Below, in pieces: positions 1-7,269 of a DNA stretch of 21,350 nucleotides. The position numbers and the translations under genes were made by a program. The DNA comes from Betaproteobacteria bacterium. GTDB taxonomy: Bacteria > Pseudomonadota > Gammaproteobacteria > Burkholderiales > Burkholderiaceae. Location: assembly GCA_018969885.1 (NCBI GenBank), contig JAGWXN010000023.1, positions 1-21,350 on the forward strand, in the 5' to 3' direction. How positions within the stretch are numbered: position 1 is the stretch's first letter; every line of letters begins with the position of its first letter. A model generated the notes under the pieces. The model did not search any database. It was not told where the DNA came from and was given only the letters and a program-made list of their open reading frames with translations.

Positions 1-770
1 AGGGTTTGCATCCGCTCGCGCGCTGTGGCGGCCACCTGCGCCTCGGGATACTTTTCGATGAGCGTCTCGAGCGTACGGCGCGCGGCGCGTCTGTCATTGA
101 GTTCAATCTGCGTGTAGGCGAGATTCAGCATGGCCTCGGGCGCGCGTGGGCTGTCGGCGTGGCGCTGCGCCACCGTGTTCAATGTGTCAGCTGCGCCTTT
201 ATAGTCTTTCAGCGCGAACTGGCTGCTGCCCAGCCAGTAGAGCGCTGACGGCACATAAGGGCTGGTGGGGTGGTTGAGCAGAAACACCTGAAAGGCGGTT
301 TGCGCAGCCCGAAAATCTTTGGCACCGAAGGCAGCAAGGGCTGCTTCGAAACTGCGACGCTCTGCCGGGTCGACCCGCTGGCTGCGTCCGTCAATCTCGA
401 CGGCAACCGGCTCGAAGCGTCGCATGCGTGTTTCGAACTCATCGCTCTTATCTCGCAGTGCGCGCTGTGTGGTGGACAGCTCGTTGGTCTGCTCTTCCAG
501 CATGCCACGCAGTTTGGCGATTTCCTGCTGCAGGGTCTGGATCTGGCTTTGCAGGGCCAGTTGGCCGCGGGCGGTGGCTTCGAGACGCTCGAGACGGGTG
601 GTGAGGTCGCTCAGGCGGGCGCCGAAATCAGCGGTGAGTTTGTCGATCCGGGCGCGCTCGGCGAGGATGGCTTTCCTTGCCTGATCATCTTCGAAAATTG
701 CCTGGCTGGTGCCTGGCAGAAGGAGAGTCGCCGCGAACACGACCGCGGCGACCAGACCGGCTGACTTCAT
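1..770 (-). CDS. cpoB: CpoB (YbgF), Tol-Pal accessory periplasmic protein; partial, C-terminus off the left edge
   Basis: The reading frame runs from an ATG at 770 to the window edge, giving 256 codons with no stop. Translation begins MKSAGLVAAVVFAATLLLPG, a signal peptide probably cleaved after TSQA (residue 24). Residues about 35-115 are a heptad-like coiled coil rich in L, E, R and Q, the trimerisation region of the family. TPR-type repeats follow from about residue 138 (RRSFEAALAAF, SALYWLGSSQFALKDYKGA, AMLNLAYTQIELND). E. coli CpoB is about 263 residues, so only a few are probably missing. A clean GGAGG at 776-780 lies 5 nt before the ATG. The gene sits last in tolQRAB-pal-cpoB order, 69 bp after pal. 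In E. coli CpoB modulates PBP1B and LpoB and couples septal peptidoglycan synthesis to Tol-driven outer-membrane constriction. The assignment is firm; the regulatory role here is by family. Confidence 0.95.
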   Translation of the reverse strand, partial: MKSAGLVAAVVFAATLLLPGTSQAIFEDDQARKAILAERARIDKLTADFGARLSDLTTRLERLEATARGQLALQSQIQTLQQEIAKLRGMLEEQTNELSTTQRALRDKSDEFETRMRRFEPVAVEIDGRSQRVDPAERRSFEAALAAFGAKDFRAAQTAFQVFLLNHPTSPYVPSALYWLGSSQFALKDYKGAADTLNTVAQRHADSPRAPEAMLNLAYTQIELNDRRAARRTLETLIEKYPEAQVAATARERMQT

Positions 771-798
771 GAAGACCTCCGCGGCGGGTGGGAATGGC

Positions 799-822
799 GC
801 TGGCGAGCGTTCACCCGCCAGC
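799..822 (-). other. Intercistronic stem-loop between pal and cpoB
   Basis: On the minus strand the pal-cpoB spacer carries a perfect 7-bp inverted repeat, GCTGGCG and CGCCAGC, around a 10-nt loop. It lies 17 nt after the pal stop. No T-tract follows, so an intrinsic terminator is unlikely. An mRNA-stability or processing hairpin is possible. The evidence is only the dyad itself. Confidence 0.4.
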
Positions 823-839
823 TGATCAAACCCGATCCA

Positions 840-1400
840 TTATTGATAGGCGAGATCGACGCGACGATTCTCTGCAAAGGCGGACTCGTCAGCGCCACTA
901 TTGCGCGGGCGCTCTTCACCGAAGCTCACCGCTTCCATCTGGTTCTCGGCCACGCCAAGGGCAACCATGGCCCGGCGAACCGCATCGGCCCGTTTTTGAC
1001 CGAGGGCGATGTTGTACTCGCGGCTGCCGCGGTCATCGGTGTTGCCTTGCAGGACGACCTTGCGCGTGGGATTGGCGACCAGGAAGCGTGCGTGCGCCTC
1101 GAGGACCGGGCGAAAATCATCTTTGACAACGAAGCTGTCGAAGTCAAAGAAGATGCTGCGACGGGAGAGCGGGTTGTTCGGATCGTTAAACGGATCTTTG
1201 CTGGGGTCGTTGGCGACGTCGAGTTGCCGGACCGATCGGTCACCGATCCCGGCCGATGCCGCGCCAGAGCCTGCACCTGCCGAGTCTCCACGCGACTCGA
1301 TTGGGGCACCCTTGTCCTCGAGTGGCGTCGGGGTGCTGCAGGCAGCCAGCAGGGCAGCAAGCGACAGGGCAACTGCTGCGGTCAGGGATCGTTTCATCAT
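840..1400 (-). CDS. pal: Pal, peptidoglycan-associated outer-membrane lipoprotein
   Basis: This 186-residue lipoprotein tethers the outer membrane to peptidoglycan and is the target of the TolB-TolA cycle. The N-terminus has a hydrophobic signal ending in the lipobox LLAAC, with Cys21 as the lipidation site. A disordered Gly/Ala/Ser linker covers about residues 25-75. The OmpA-like domain starts near RRSIFFDFDSF and contains the family signature GNTDDRGSREYNIALGQKRA and the C-terminal AENRRVDLAY. The Asp and Arg residues of these motifs bind diaminopimelate in known Pal structures. Two ATGs stand in tandem. The GGAGG at 1402-1406 is only 1 nt from the first and 4 nt from the second (1397), so the second may be the real start. 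It lies 46 bp after tolB. Confidence 0.97.
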   Translation of the reverse strand: MMKRSLTAAVALSLAALLAACSTPTPLEDKGAPIESRGDSAGAGSGAASAGIGDRSVRQLDVANDPSKDPFNDPNNPLSRRSIFFDFDSFVVKDDFRPVLEAHARFLVANPTRKVVLQGNTDDRGSREYNIALGQKRADAVRRAMVALGVAENQMEAVSFGEERPRNSGADESAFAENRRVDLAYQ

Positions 1401-1446
1401 GCCTCCGGAGATAAGGGAACGGTGGTGAGCGGTGGATAGGGTATGC

Positions 1447-2727
1447 CTAGCGGCTGAACGGACCCCAGGTGGGTTCGCGGATATCGGCTGCGTCGGAGCT
1501 CAGCCGCTGCTTGGTGCGGCCGTCAATGGAAACTGCCATGAGCGAGTCGCGTCCGGCAGAGCGTGTGGCGTACATGATCCAGCGGCTGTTGGGCGCAAAG
1601 CTGGGCGACTCTTCCCGCCCGCCGTCAGAGAGCACCCGCTCGGCGCCGCTTGCCAAATCACGAACGACCAGCACGAGCCCGATATCACGCCGCGAAATGA
1701 AAGCAAGCGTGCGACCGTCAGGGCTCACCCGCGGGCTGACGTTGTAGGGGGATCCGAAAGTGATGCGCGAGACGTCGCCCCCCGAGGCGGGCATCCGATA
1801 GATCTGGGGCGCGCCGCCGCGGTCTGAGGTGAAATAGATGAAGCGGCCGTCGGGCGTGAAGACCGGCTCGGTATCGATGCCCGACGAGGTGGTGAGGCGC
1901 ACGGGCGCGCCCTCGCCGGTGGAAGAGATCAGATAGATCTGCGACAAACCGTCACGGGTGAGGGCGACGGCAAGCGAGCGACCATCGGGCGACCAGGCCG
2001 GCGCGCTGTTGCTGCCCCGGAAATTGGCGACTGCAATGCGTTGGGCATCGGAGAGCGAGTGCACGTAGACAACCGGCTTTTGGCTCTCGAACGAAACATA
2101 GGCGAGGCGCCTGCCATCGGGCGACCACGACGGCGAGATGATGGGCTCAGACGAACGCAGGGCGACCGAGGGGTTTTCGCCATCCCAGTCGGCGATCGTG
2201 AGTCGAAAGACATTGTTCTGTTTGGTGATGAAGGCGATTCGGGTGGCGAAAATGCCCTTTTGACCCGTGATTTTTTCGTAGATGTAGTCGGCGATCTGAT
2301 GACCAGCCAGGCGCAGATCGCCTTCGGATACCACCAGAGTGCTACGCCCCATGGCGGACTCGCGAACCGGATCGCTCAGCTGAAACCGGATGTCGAGACG
2401 GCCATCAGCCAGCCGGGATACCGAACCCCCCACCACGGCGTCAGCGCCGCGCGAACGAAGCGCTGGGAAATCGATGTTGGCCGACTCGGAAAGCGTTCCG
2501 GTTTGTTCGACCAGACGGAAAGCGCCGCTCTGGACCAGATCGTTACGGATCACGTCGGCGATCTGCCGGGAGACCCGGCTGTCGGTGACGAAATTGGCGA
2601 CCGCGATGGGGAAGCGGGTTGCGCCGACGCCAGAGACGTCGATTCGCATCTGCGCGGACACGTGAGCGGGCAGGGCCGGCAACGCCGCGCAGAACACAAC
2701 ACAGAGCAGGCGAAACAGCTTTCGCAT
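1447..2727 (-). CDS. tolB: TolB, periplasmic beta-propeller of the Tol-Pal system
   Basis: The product has 426 residues, close to the usual TolB length. A signal peptide (MRKLFRLLCVVFCAALPALP, cleavage after HVSA, residue 25) is followed by the N-terminal alpha/beta domain (about 27-160), beginning QMRIDVSGVGATRFPIAVANF, the segment that contacts TolA. The C-terminal part is a six-bladed propeller. Its blade motifs are visible as SPSWSPDGRRLAYVS, APAWSPDGRSLAVAL, EPVFTPDGRFIYFTS, SPRVSPDGRTLAFIS, SPSFAPNSRWIMYAT and a final EPTWGPFSR. TolB binds Pal through the propeller and passes the force relay to TolA. A GAGG lies 5 nt before the ATG. The 95-bp gap to tolA is the largest in the minus-strand run and contains a consensus -10 box, suggesting an extra promoter for tolB-pal-cpoB. 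Confidence 0.97.
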   Translation of the reverse strand: MRKLFRLLCVVFCAALPALPAHVSAQMRIDVSGVGATRFPIAVANFVTDSRVSRQIADVIRNDLVQSGAFRLVEQTGTLSESANIDFPALRSRGADAVVGGSVSRLADGRLDIRFQLSDPVRESAMGRSTLVVSEGDLRLAGHQIADYIYEKITGQKGIFATRIAFITKQNNVFRLTIADWDGENPSVALRSSEPIISPSWSPDGRRLAYVSFESQKPVVYVHSLSDAQRIAVANFRGSNSAPAWSPDGRSLAVALTRDGLSQIYLISSTGEGAPVRLTTSSGIDTEPVFTPDGRFIYFTSDRGGAPQIYRMPASGGDVSRITFGSPYNVSPRVSPDGRTLAFISRRDIGLVLVVRDLASGAERVLSDGGREESPSFAPNSRWIMYATRSAGRDSLMAVSIDGRTKQRLSSDAADIREPTWGPFSR

Positions 2728-2769
2728 GGGGGCCTCGTTCGGAGGAGTCCGAATGACGACAAACCCGTA

Positions 2770-2775
2770 ATTATA
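2770..2775 (-). promoter_or_regulatory. Candidate -10 box of an internal promoter upstream of tolB
   Basis: The tolA-tolB spacer (2728-2822) holds a perfect TATAAT on the minus strand, which would start transcription about 36 nt before the tolB ATG. No good -35 lies at 16-18 bp; the nearest TTGA-type hexamer (TTGAAC) is about 22 bp upstream, which is too far. E. coli also has an internal promoter before tolB, which makes this plausible. Confidence 0.4.
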
Positions 2776-2822
2776 GGCGATCGAACGCCTCGGAAGGGTT
2801 CAATCCTCAATCGGGGAAGGGA

Positions 2823-3833
2823 TCAGTCGCGCGGCCGATGGGTGATCTCGATCGACTCGCCCGGACAGCTGCCGTTGGGCATCCTTGGCCAGGGCGAGGA
2901 TTTGCGGATCGCCTGCTCGGCTGCCCGATCCCAGGCCTGCTCGCCGCTCGTGCGAACCAGTTGCACCTCAATCACGCGGCAGTCGCGGGTATCGGTCGGC
3001 GCCGTGCCCGGAGGACCGCTCAGGCGGATGCGGAACCGAGCCTCCGGGTTGGCGTTGCTGGCGGTGGAATAGGTGGTGGCATCGCTGATCAGGCCCTTCA
3101 CCTGCCCGCCCCAGGTCGCCATGCCGACGCCGCTTCCGGCTGCGGCACTGCCGCTCGATCCCGAACCCGCTCCCTGCGACAGGAGCTGCGTGGCGCGCGC
3201 TCTGTCGGCCTCGACCAGCTGCTGGCGGCGCTTTTCGTCTTCGGCTCGCTGGCGCGCCTCGGCTGCCTTTTTCTCATCCGCCGCCTTCTTTTCGTCAGCC
3301 AATTTCTTCGCCTCGGCTTCCTTGCGCGCTTTTTCCTCGGCGAGCTTCTTCTCTTCGGCCTCCTTACGGGCCTTCTCCTCTGCTGCCTTCTTGGCGTCGG
3401 CCTCTCGGCGTGCCTTATCCTCGGCGAGTTTCTTCTGCTCGGCTTCCTTACGGGCTTTTTCTTCCTGTGCCTTGCGCTCGCGCTCCCGCTTTTCGTCTTC
3501 CTGGCGTTTGCGTTCCTGTTCGAGCGCGATGTCGGGTTTGGGCGCCTCAACCTTGGGTGGGGGCGGCGGTGGCGGCGGGGGCTCGGGCTTTGGTTGGGGA
3601 GGTTCGGGGCGTGGCGGCTCGACCTGCGGAGTAGGAGGCGGCGTCCAGAGTTCGGCGCTCACGCTCTGCGGCTCTTGCGATTTCCAGCGAATGCCAACGA
3701 AAAGCAAAGCGACCAGGAGGCCATGCATCAGGATCGCGAGAACAAACGCTTTGGTCCGCCCCTTCGGCGCAGGCGGCTGCGTGGGCGGGCGAACCGGACC
3801 CGACTCGTCGGGCCCCGGACTCTGTGCGTTCAT
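2823..3833 (-). CDS. tolA: TolA, trans-periplasmic energy-transducing shuttle
   Basis: This is a 336-residue inner-membrane protein with a large periplasmic part. One TM segment (about 29-48, [19 protein letters not shown]) carries a His (H37) at the place of the conserved TM histidine that couples TolA to TolQ-TolR. A proline-rich stretch (about 64-100, including nine consecutive prolines at 85-93) leads into a highly charged K/A/E helix (about 103-216). Residues 124-179 of it are four exact-phase 14-residue repeats. A Gly/Ser linker (221-238) precedes the globular domain III (about 240-336), which binds TolB. Cys285 and Cys323 are positioned to form the domain III disulfide. The start overlaps the tolR stop by 4 nt (ATGA), indicating translational coupling. 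Low complexity makes alignment of the middle unreliable, but the architecture and context are decisive. Confidence 0.96.
   Translation of the reverse strand: MNAQSPGPDESGPVRPPTQPPAPKGRTKAFVLAILMHGLLVALLFVGIRWKSQEPQSVSAELWTPPPTPQVEPPRPEPPQPKPEPPPPPPPPPKVEAPKPDIALEQERKRQEDEKRERERKAQEEKARKEAEQKKLAEDKARREADAKKAAEEKARKEAEEKKLAEEKARKEAEAKKLADEKKAADEKKAAEARQRAEDEKRRQQLVEADRARATQLLSQGAGSGSSGSAAAGSGVGMATWGGQVKGLISDATTYSTASNANPEARFRIRLSGPPGTAPTDTRDCRVIEVQLVRTSGEQAWDRAAEQAIRKSSPWPRMPNGSCPGESIEITHRPRD
3297..3464 (-). repeat. Four tandem 42-bp units in tolA (14-residue coiled repeat)
   Basis: The units are 3423-3464, 3381-3422, 3339-3380 and 3297-3338, read on the minus strand. They encode [42 protein letters not shown] and [14 protein letters not shown]. 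All share one frame and length, and they diverge mostly at synonymous or conservative positions, as expected from internal duplication. Confidence 0.85.
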
Positions 3834-4273
3834 CGGCTACCGCCCGGCGGACGCACCATCAGCGCAATCCGGTTGATGTTCATTTTCTGGAGCTCACCCA
3901 TCACTTCAAGAATGACTTCGTAACGCACCTGCCGGTCACCGCTGATGACCACTGGCAGGTCGCCACCGCCGACGGCCCGAACGGCGTCAGCAAGCTCGCG
4001 CCGCCCCACGGTGGACTCGGGGGAGTCACCGCGGTTACGCGCCCTGACCTTCATTTCGCCGGAAGCCGTGACCGTGACCTCGACATAGGCCTCGGGGCGC
4101 TGATTGCTGCGTCCAGCGCTGGGAAGATCGACCACGCCGGGCGGCAACATGGGTGCCGTGACCATGAAGATCACCAACAGCACCAGCATCACGTCGATGT
4201 AGGGGACGACGTTGATTTCGCTGACCGGGCGTCTGCGACCGGAGCGACCGCCGCGGGAGGATACGGTAGCCAT
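3830..4273 (-). CDS. tolR: TolR, Tol-Pal proton-channel subunit (ExbD/TolR family)
   Basis: The product has 147 residues. A basic cytoplasmic N-terminus ([12 protein letters not shown]) precedes one TM helix, [20 protein letters not shown]. Asp27 in it aligns with the essential TM aspartate (D23 in E. coli) that carries protons in the TolQ-TolR motor. The periplasmic ExbD-like domain fills residues about 48-147. TolR binds peptidoglycan and, with TolQ, energises TolA. It lies 8 nt after tolQ and overlaps tolA by 4 nt, so tolQRA is one translational unit. No clear Shine-Dalgarno is visible before its ATG, consistent with coupling to tolQ. Length and motif match the family closely. Confidence 0.96.
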   Translation of the reverse strand: MATVSSRGGRSGRRRPVSEINVVPYIDVMLVLLVIFMVTAPMLPPGVVDLPSAGRSNQRPEAYVEVTVTASGEMKVRARNRGDSPESTVGRRELADAVRAVGGGDLPVVISGDRQVRYEVILEVMGELQKMNINRIALMVRPPGGSR

Positions 4274-4281
4274 GGCGGAGG

Positions 4282-4953
4282 TCAGCGTGCGCGGCGCTGA
4301 AGAATGTTGGAGAACTCCTCGATGAAGGTCTCAAAACGTGAGGCCAGTCGATCGAGGTCGTGCGAGAACCGGTTGTAAGCCACGAAGGCTGGAATCGCAG
4401 CAAAGAGGCCGATGGCGGTGGCAACCAGCGCCTCGGCAATGCCGGGGGCGACCGAGGCAAGCGTTGCCTGCTGCACATTGGCGAGCCCGCGGAATGAATT
4501 CATGATGCCCCACACCGTGCCGAACAGCCCGATGTAGGGGCTCACCGAACCGGCCGAAGCAAGGAATGGCACGCTTGATTCCAGCATGTCCACTTCACGC
4601 TGGTATGACGCCCGCATGGCACGACGTGCGCCATCGAGCATGGCGATGTGATCGCCCGGCTTTTGCTGGCGCACCTTGAGGAATTCGCTCATGCCGGCTT
4701 CGAAGATTCGGGCGAGCGAACCGTGATCGCGCGACTTGTCCTGAACCTGCTGATAAAGCTCGCCCAGATCACGGTCGCGCCAGAACTCGGCCTCGAACTG
4801 ATCCGTGGCAAGTCGGGCTGAGCGAAGCGCGAAGAGCTTTCGAAAGATGACGGTCCACGAAGCGACCGAGATGGCAAGGAGCAGCGCCATGACAAACTGC
4901 ACCAGTGCGCTCGCCTGCTGTACGAGCGACAGGATTGACATGTCTGAATTCAT
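4282..4953 (-). CDS. tolQ: TolQ, Tol-Pal motor subunit (MotA/TolQ/ExbB family)
   Basis: This is a 223-residue inner-membrane protein with the three-helix family topology: TM1 about 14-36 ([20 protein letters not shown]), a long cytoplasmic domain, then TM2 near [20 protein letters not shown] and TM3 near [20 protein letters not shown]. The last two carry the conserved small and polar residues that line the channel around TolR. The N-terminus [11 protein letters not shown] resembles E. coli TolQ (MTDMNILDLF), which supports the first ATG over the one at codon 5. The gene begins 15 nt after ybgC. Shine-Dalgarno pairing is weak, suggesting coupling. It forms the proton-driven stator with TolR and powers TolA extension during constriction. 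Confidence 0.96.
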   Translation of the reverse strand: MNSDMSILSLVQQASALVQFVMALLLAISVASWTVIFRKLFALRSARLATDQFEAEFWRDRDLGELYQQVQDKSRDHGSLARIFEAGMSEFLKVRQQKPGDHIAMLDGARRAMRASYQREVDMLESSVPFLASAGSVSPYIGLFGTVWGIMNSFRGLANVQQATLASVAPGIAEALVATAIGLFAAIPAFVAYNRFSHDLDRLASRFETFIEEFSNILQRRAR

Positions 4954-4968
4954 CGGAGGCTCATCGGC

Positions 4969-5493
4969 TCAGGTTGCAGTGGCGAGCGCGCCACGGGTGG
5001 CAAGTTGGGCGAGCAGCGTTCGCGGCAAGGGCGCCGCGCGCTGGTCGGTGAGGCGGAGTGCGGCGATGCGGACAGTGGCTCGGACCAGCTCCTCGCCGCT
5101 CGCGGCATCGAACGCATTCTGGGTGAGTAGTAGCGAGGCGCGCCGGGCTTCGGCCAGTCGCAGCTCGGTCCGAATCGTCTGATCCAGCTGCCCGGGACGA
5201 AGGAATGCGATCCGCATGTCGCGCACCACAAATCCGATTCCTGTTGCGGGCCCAAGCGACGACTGCTCGATGCCAAGCTCTCGCAGCCAATCGGTGCGGG
5301 CACGCTCGAAAAAGCGCAGCCAGCTCGCGTGATAGACGATGCCACCGGCATCGGTATCTTCCAGATAGACGCGAAGTGTTTGCGTGAGCAGGCTGGCGGA
5401 GCCTGCCGTGGCAGCGGAAATGGGTTCGTGATCGGCAAAGCGGCTGCGGGTCGCGGCGCGCGCGACAGTTGATTCGGGTTCGGGAGGTGGCAC
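4969..5493 (-). CDS. ybgC: YbgC, 4-hydroxybenzoyl-CoA-type hotdog thioesterase of the Tol-Pal cluster
   Basis: The 174-residue frame contains the signature YLEDTDAGGIVYHASW (43-58). Asp48 and His55 correspond to the catalytic Asp18 and nearby His25 of E. coli YbgC. FFERARTDWLRELGI and VVRDMRIAFLRPGQLD also match. The enzyme hydrolyses short-chain or acyl-ACP/CoA thioesters at the membrane and is the standard first gene of tol operons. The N-terminus is about 30 residues longer than in E. coli and looks disordered. The only conventional start is GTG at 5491-5493, because an in-frame TAG lies just upstream and no ATG, GTG or TTG occurs before the catalytic motif. A -10-like TAGAAT ends 7 nt before this GTG and no Shine-Dalgarno is seen, so leaderless initiation or a rare CTG start (codon 35) is possible. 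Confidence 0.93.
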   Translation of the reverse strand: MPPPEPESTVARAATRSRFADHEPISAATAGSASLLTQTLRVYLEDTDAGGIVYHASWLRFFERARTDWLRELGIEQSSLGPATGIGFVVRDMRIAFLRPGQLDQTIRTELRLAEARRASLLLTQNAFDAASGEELVRATVRIAALRLTDQRAAPLPRTLLAQLATRGALATAT

Positions 5494-5500
5494 GCGCGCG

Positions 5501-5506
5501 ATTCTA
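5501..5506 (-). promoter_or_regulatory. -10-like TAGAAT immediately upstream of ybgC
   Basis: TAGAAT matches the sigma-70 -10 consensus at 5 of 6 positions and is followed by CGCGC. The same 11-mer TAGAATCGCGC occurs before dusB (12434-12444). No credible -35 lies 16-18 bp upstream. A transcript from here would begin at or within a base or two of the GTG start of ybgC. Confidence 0.3.
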
Positions 5507-5554
5507 GCCTACTGTTAATCCTCAACATGCTCGCGCTTTTGCGCGCGCGGCCGA

Positions 5555-6562
5555 TCACCCGCCCTCCCCAGGGGTAAGCCCCAACGCTGGGACCGGGGGT
5601 AAATGTGCGGCGATGTCCGCCCAGCGCGGCAAAGGGTCGATGGCACCACGCCCGGTGGTGGCAAGCGCTGCGGCGACGGTGGCGGCTCGGGCGGCAGCGG
5701 CCAGCGTGTCGCCTGCATTCAGACGCGCCACCATCACGCCGCCGAAACAGTCGCCCGCACCCGTGGCATCGATCGCCCTGACCGGATGTGCGGCGATGGC
5801 AAGCGCCGTCTCGGGGTCGGCGACCCATGCGCCGGCCGCGCCTTGCTTGACGGCAACCGATCGCGCCCCTGCGGTGAGCGCCCAGTCTGCGAGCCGCTTG
5901 GGGTCGGCCCATTCAAAGAGGACCTGCGCCTCATCGATCGACGGCAGGAACAGGTCGCAGTACGGCAGGGTCGCGCGGGCGATGGCCGCCGCGCGGGTCG
6001 CCGGCCACAGGCGTGGCCGGAAGTTGAGGTCGTAGCTGATCCGTGTGCCGTGAGCGCGCGCGAATTCGATCGCTTCGAACACCGTGTCGCAGGCGCGCTC
6101 GGAGATGGCCTGCGAGATGCCGGAGACATGGAGCCAGCGACTGGCCCGGATGCGGGCGCGAAACGCATCGGTGAGGCGCATGCTGGTGGCGGCTGAGCCG
6201 GTGCGCCGGTAGCTGAAGGTATGGCCGCGCTCGTCATAGCGGATGAAGTAGAGGCCCGTCGGTCGGTCGGGATCGAGTTCGACGGCGTCACACTCCACTC
6301 CCTCGCGCTTCCAGAGTGAGATCAGCGCGCGGCCAAAGTCTTCATCGCCCAGGCGGCTGAGATAGGTGCTGCTCGCGCCCGCGCGCCGGGCGGCGATCGC
6401 GAAATTGGAGGTGTCGCCGCCAAAGCCCTGGCGCCAATCGTTCGTGCCGGGCGTCTGGCTGAATTCGATCAGCGGTTCGCCGAGCGCGGCTACATCAAAG
6501 CCGCCAGCAGCGTCGCCACGCGCGGCCGGCGTGGGCGCCGTCAGACCATGACGGTTACTCAC
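5555..6562 (-). CDS. PfkB-family carbohydrate kinase, closest to 2-keto-3-deoxygluconate kinase
   Basis: From a GTG at 6562 this is a 335-residue ribokinase-fold enzyme. It shows the N-terminal substrate-site pattern GEPLIEF (28-34) and GFGGDTSNFAIAARRAGA (46-63), then LSRLGDEDFG. The C-terminal PfkB signature is DATGAGDCFGG (265-275), with Asp271 as catalytic base and the GAGD anion hole. YDLNFRPRLW (177-186) resembles KDG kinases more than ribokinase or fructokinase, so phosphorylation of 2-keto-3-deoxygluconate is the best guess. No dehydratase, KDPG aldolase or sugar transporter is nearby. The GTG overlaps the rhomboid stop as GTGA, with AGGTG 5 nt upstream. An ATG at 6592 would add 10 residues inside the rhomboid gene and is less likely. 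It interrupts the usual ruvB-ybgC junction. Confidence 0.85.
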   Translation of the reverse strand: MSNRHGLTAPTPAARGDAAGGFDVAALGEPLIEFSQTPGTNDWRQGFGGDTSNFAIAARRAGASSTYLSRLGDEDFGRALISLWKREGVECDAVELDPDRPTGLYFIRYDERGHTFSYRRTGSAATSMRLTDAFRARIRASRWLHVSGISQAISERACDTVFEAIEFARAHGTRISYDLNFRPRLWPATRAAAIARATLPYCDLFLPSIDEAQVLFEWADPKRLADWALTAGARSVAVKQGAAGAWVADPETALAIAAHPVRAIDATGAGDCFGGVMVARLNAGDTLAAAARAATVAAALATTGRGAIDPLPRWADIAAHLPPVPALGLTPGEGG

Positions 6563-7269
6563 GCGAGCACCTGCCACGCACCCAGTGCGCATACGGCTGC
6601 AAGTGCAAGCGCCGCACCCAGGCGGAGCACCGCCTTGAGCGGGGCATCTTCCCAGCCGGGGCGGCCGTCGAGCATGGCGGCCAGCACGATGCCGGCGATC
6701 AGACCGCCGAGATGCGCAGCGTTATCGACCCCGCCCACCGTAAAGCCCAGCAGCAGCGATACGCCGATGTAGACCAGGAGCGAGCTTTGAAGCGGTCTTA
6801 AGAGGGGGGCGGGAAGACTGCCCGGCCTCAGCCAGATCACCGCAAGCAAGGCACCGACCACGCCCAGAATGGCGCCCGAGGCACCCACCGAGACGGCGCT
6901 ACGGCCCGAAAAAAACAGACTGGCGATCGAGCCGGCCAGGCCCGAGCCCAGATACAGCACCAGAAACTGCAGATTGCCAAAGAAGCGCTCGGCGACTCGG
7001 CCGGTATCCCAGAGTGCCCACATGTTGAGAATCAGATGCAGCACCCCTGCGTGCAGCACGGTGGCACTCATCAGCCGCCAGGGTTCGTGGCGTGTTTCGG
7101 CGAGCCGGTTGCCGCCCAGGGCGAGGAGTTCAGCGCCGTTCGGGTTCAGCGCCGAGGCGCCGCCCGCGACCGCAGCCAGCCAGACCACGACATTCACAGC
7201 GACGATCAGGTAGGTGACCCAGGTGCGGGGCGTGAGCTGGTGCAGGCGCGCCAGCGGGTCGTCATTCAC
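6559..7269 (-). CDS. Rhomboid-family intramembrane serine protease
   Basis: From GTG at 7269 the product has 236 residues and about six to seven TM helices. Rhomboid hallmarks are in order: HLILN (His78, Asn82) with a following [13 protein letters not shown] with catalytic Ser131, and [10 protein letters not shown] with catalytic His186. The Ser/His dyad and the oxyanion Asn are all present, so it should be active. Rhomboids cleave TM helices within the inner membrane; the substrate here is unknown. The GTG start overlaps the end of ruvB by 8 nt. The frame stays open upstream to an ATG at 7335, but that would overlap ruvB by 74 nt and add a non-hydrophobic extension. Its stop overlaps the following kinase start as GTGA. 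It differs from the larger GlpG type, which has an extra N-terminal cytoplasmic domain. Confidence 0.9.
   Translation of the reverse strand: MNDDPLARLHQLTPRTWVTYLIVAVNVVVWLAAVAGGASALNPNGAELLALGGNRLAETRHEPWRLMSATVLHAGVLHLILNMWALWDTGRVAERFFGNLQFLVLYLGSGLAGSIASLFFSGRSAVSVGASGAILGVVGALLAVIWLRPGSLPAPLLRPLQSSLLVYIGVSLLLGFTVGGVDNAAHLGGLIAGIVLAAMLDGRPGWEDAPLKAVLRLGAALALAAVCALGAWQVLA

Noticed and set aside
2041..3923. Plus-strand frames of 343 and 361 residues opposite tolB and tolA
   Set aside because: They are shadows of tolB and tolA. The second is a Leu/Phe/Gly-rich product of the antisense of the K/A/E repeat region.
5532..5545. CGCGC-AAAA-GCGCG hairpin between the kinase stop and ybgC as a terminator
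   Set aside because: The stem is only 5 bp and no T-tract follows on the minus strand. It more likely reflects the GC-alternating sequence.
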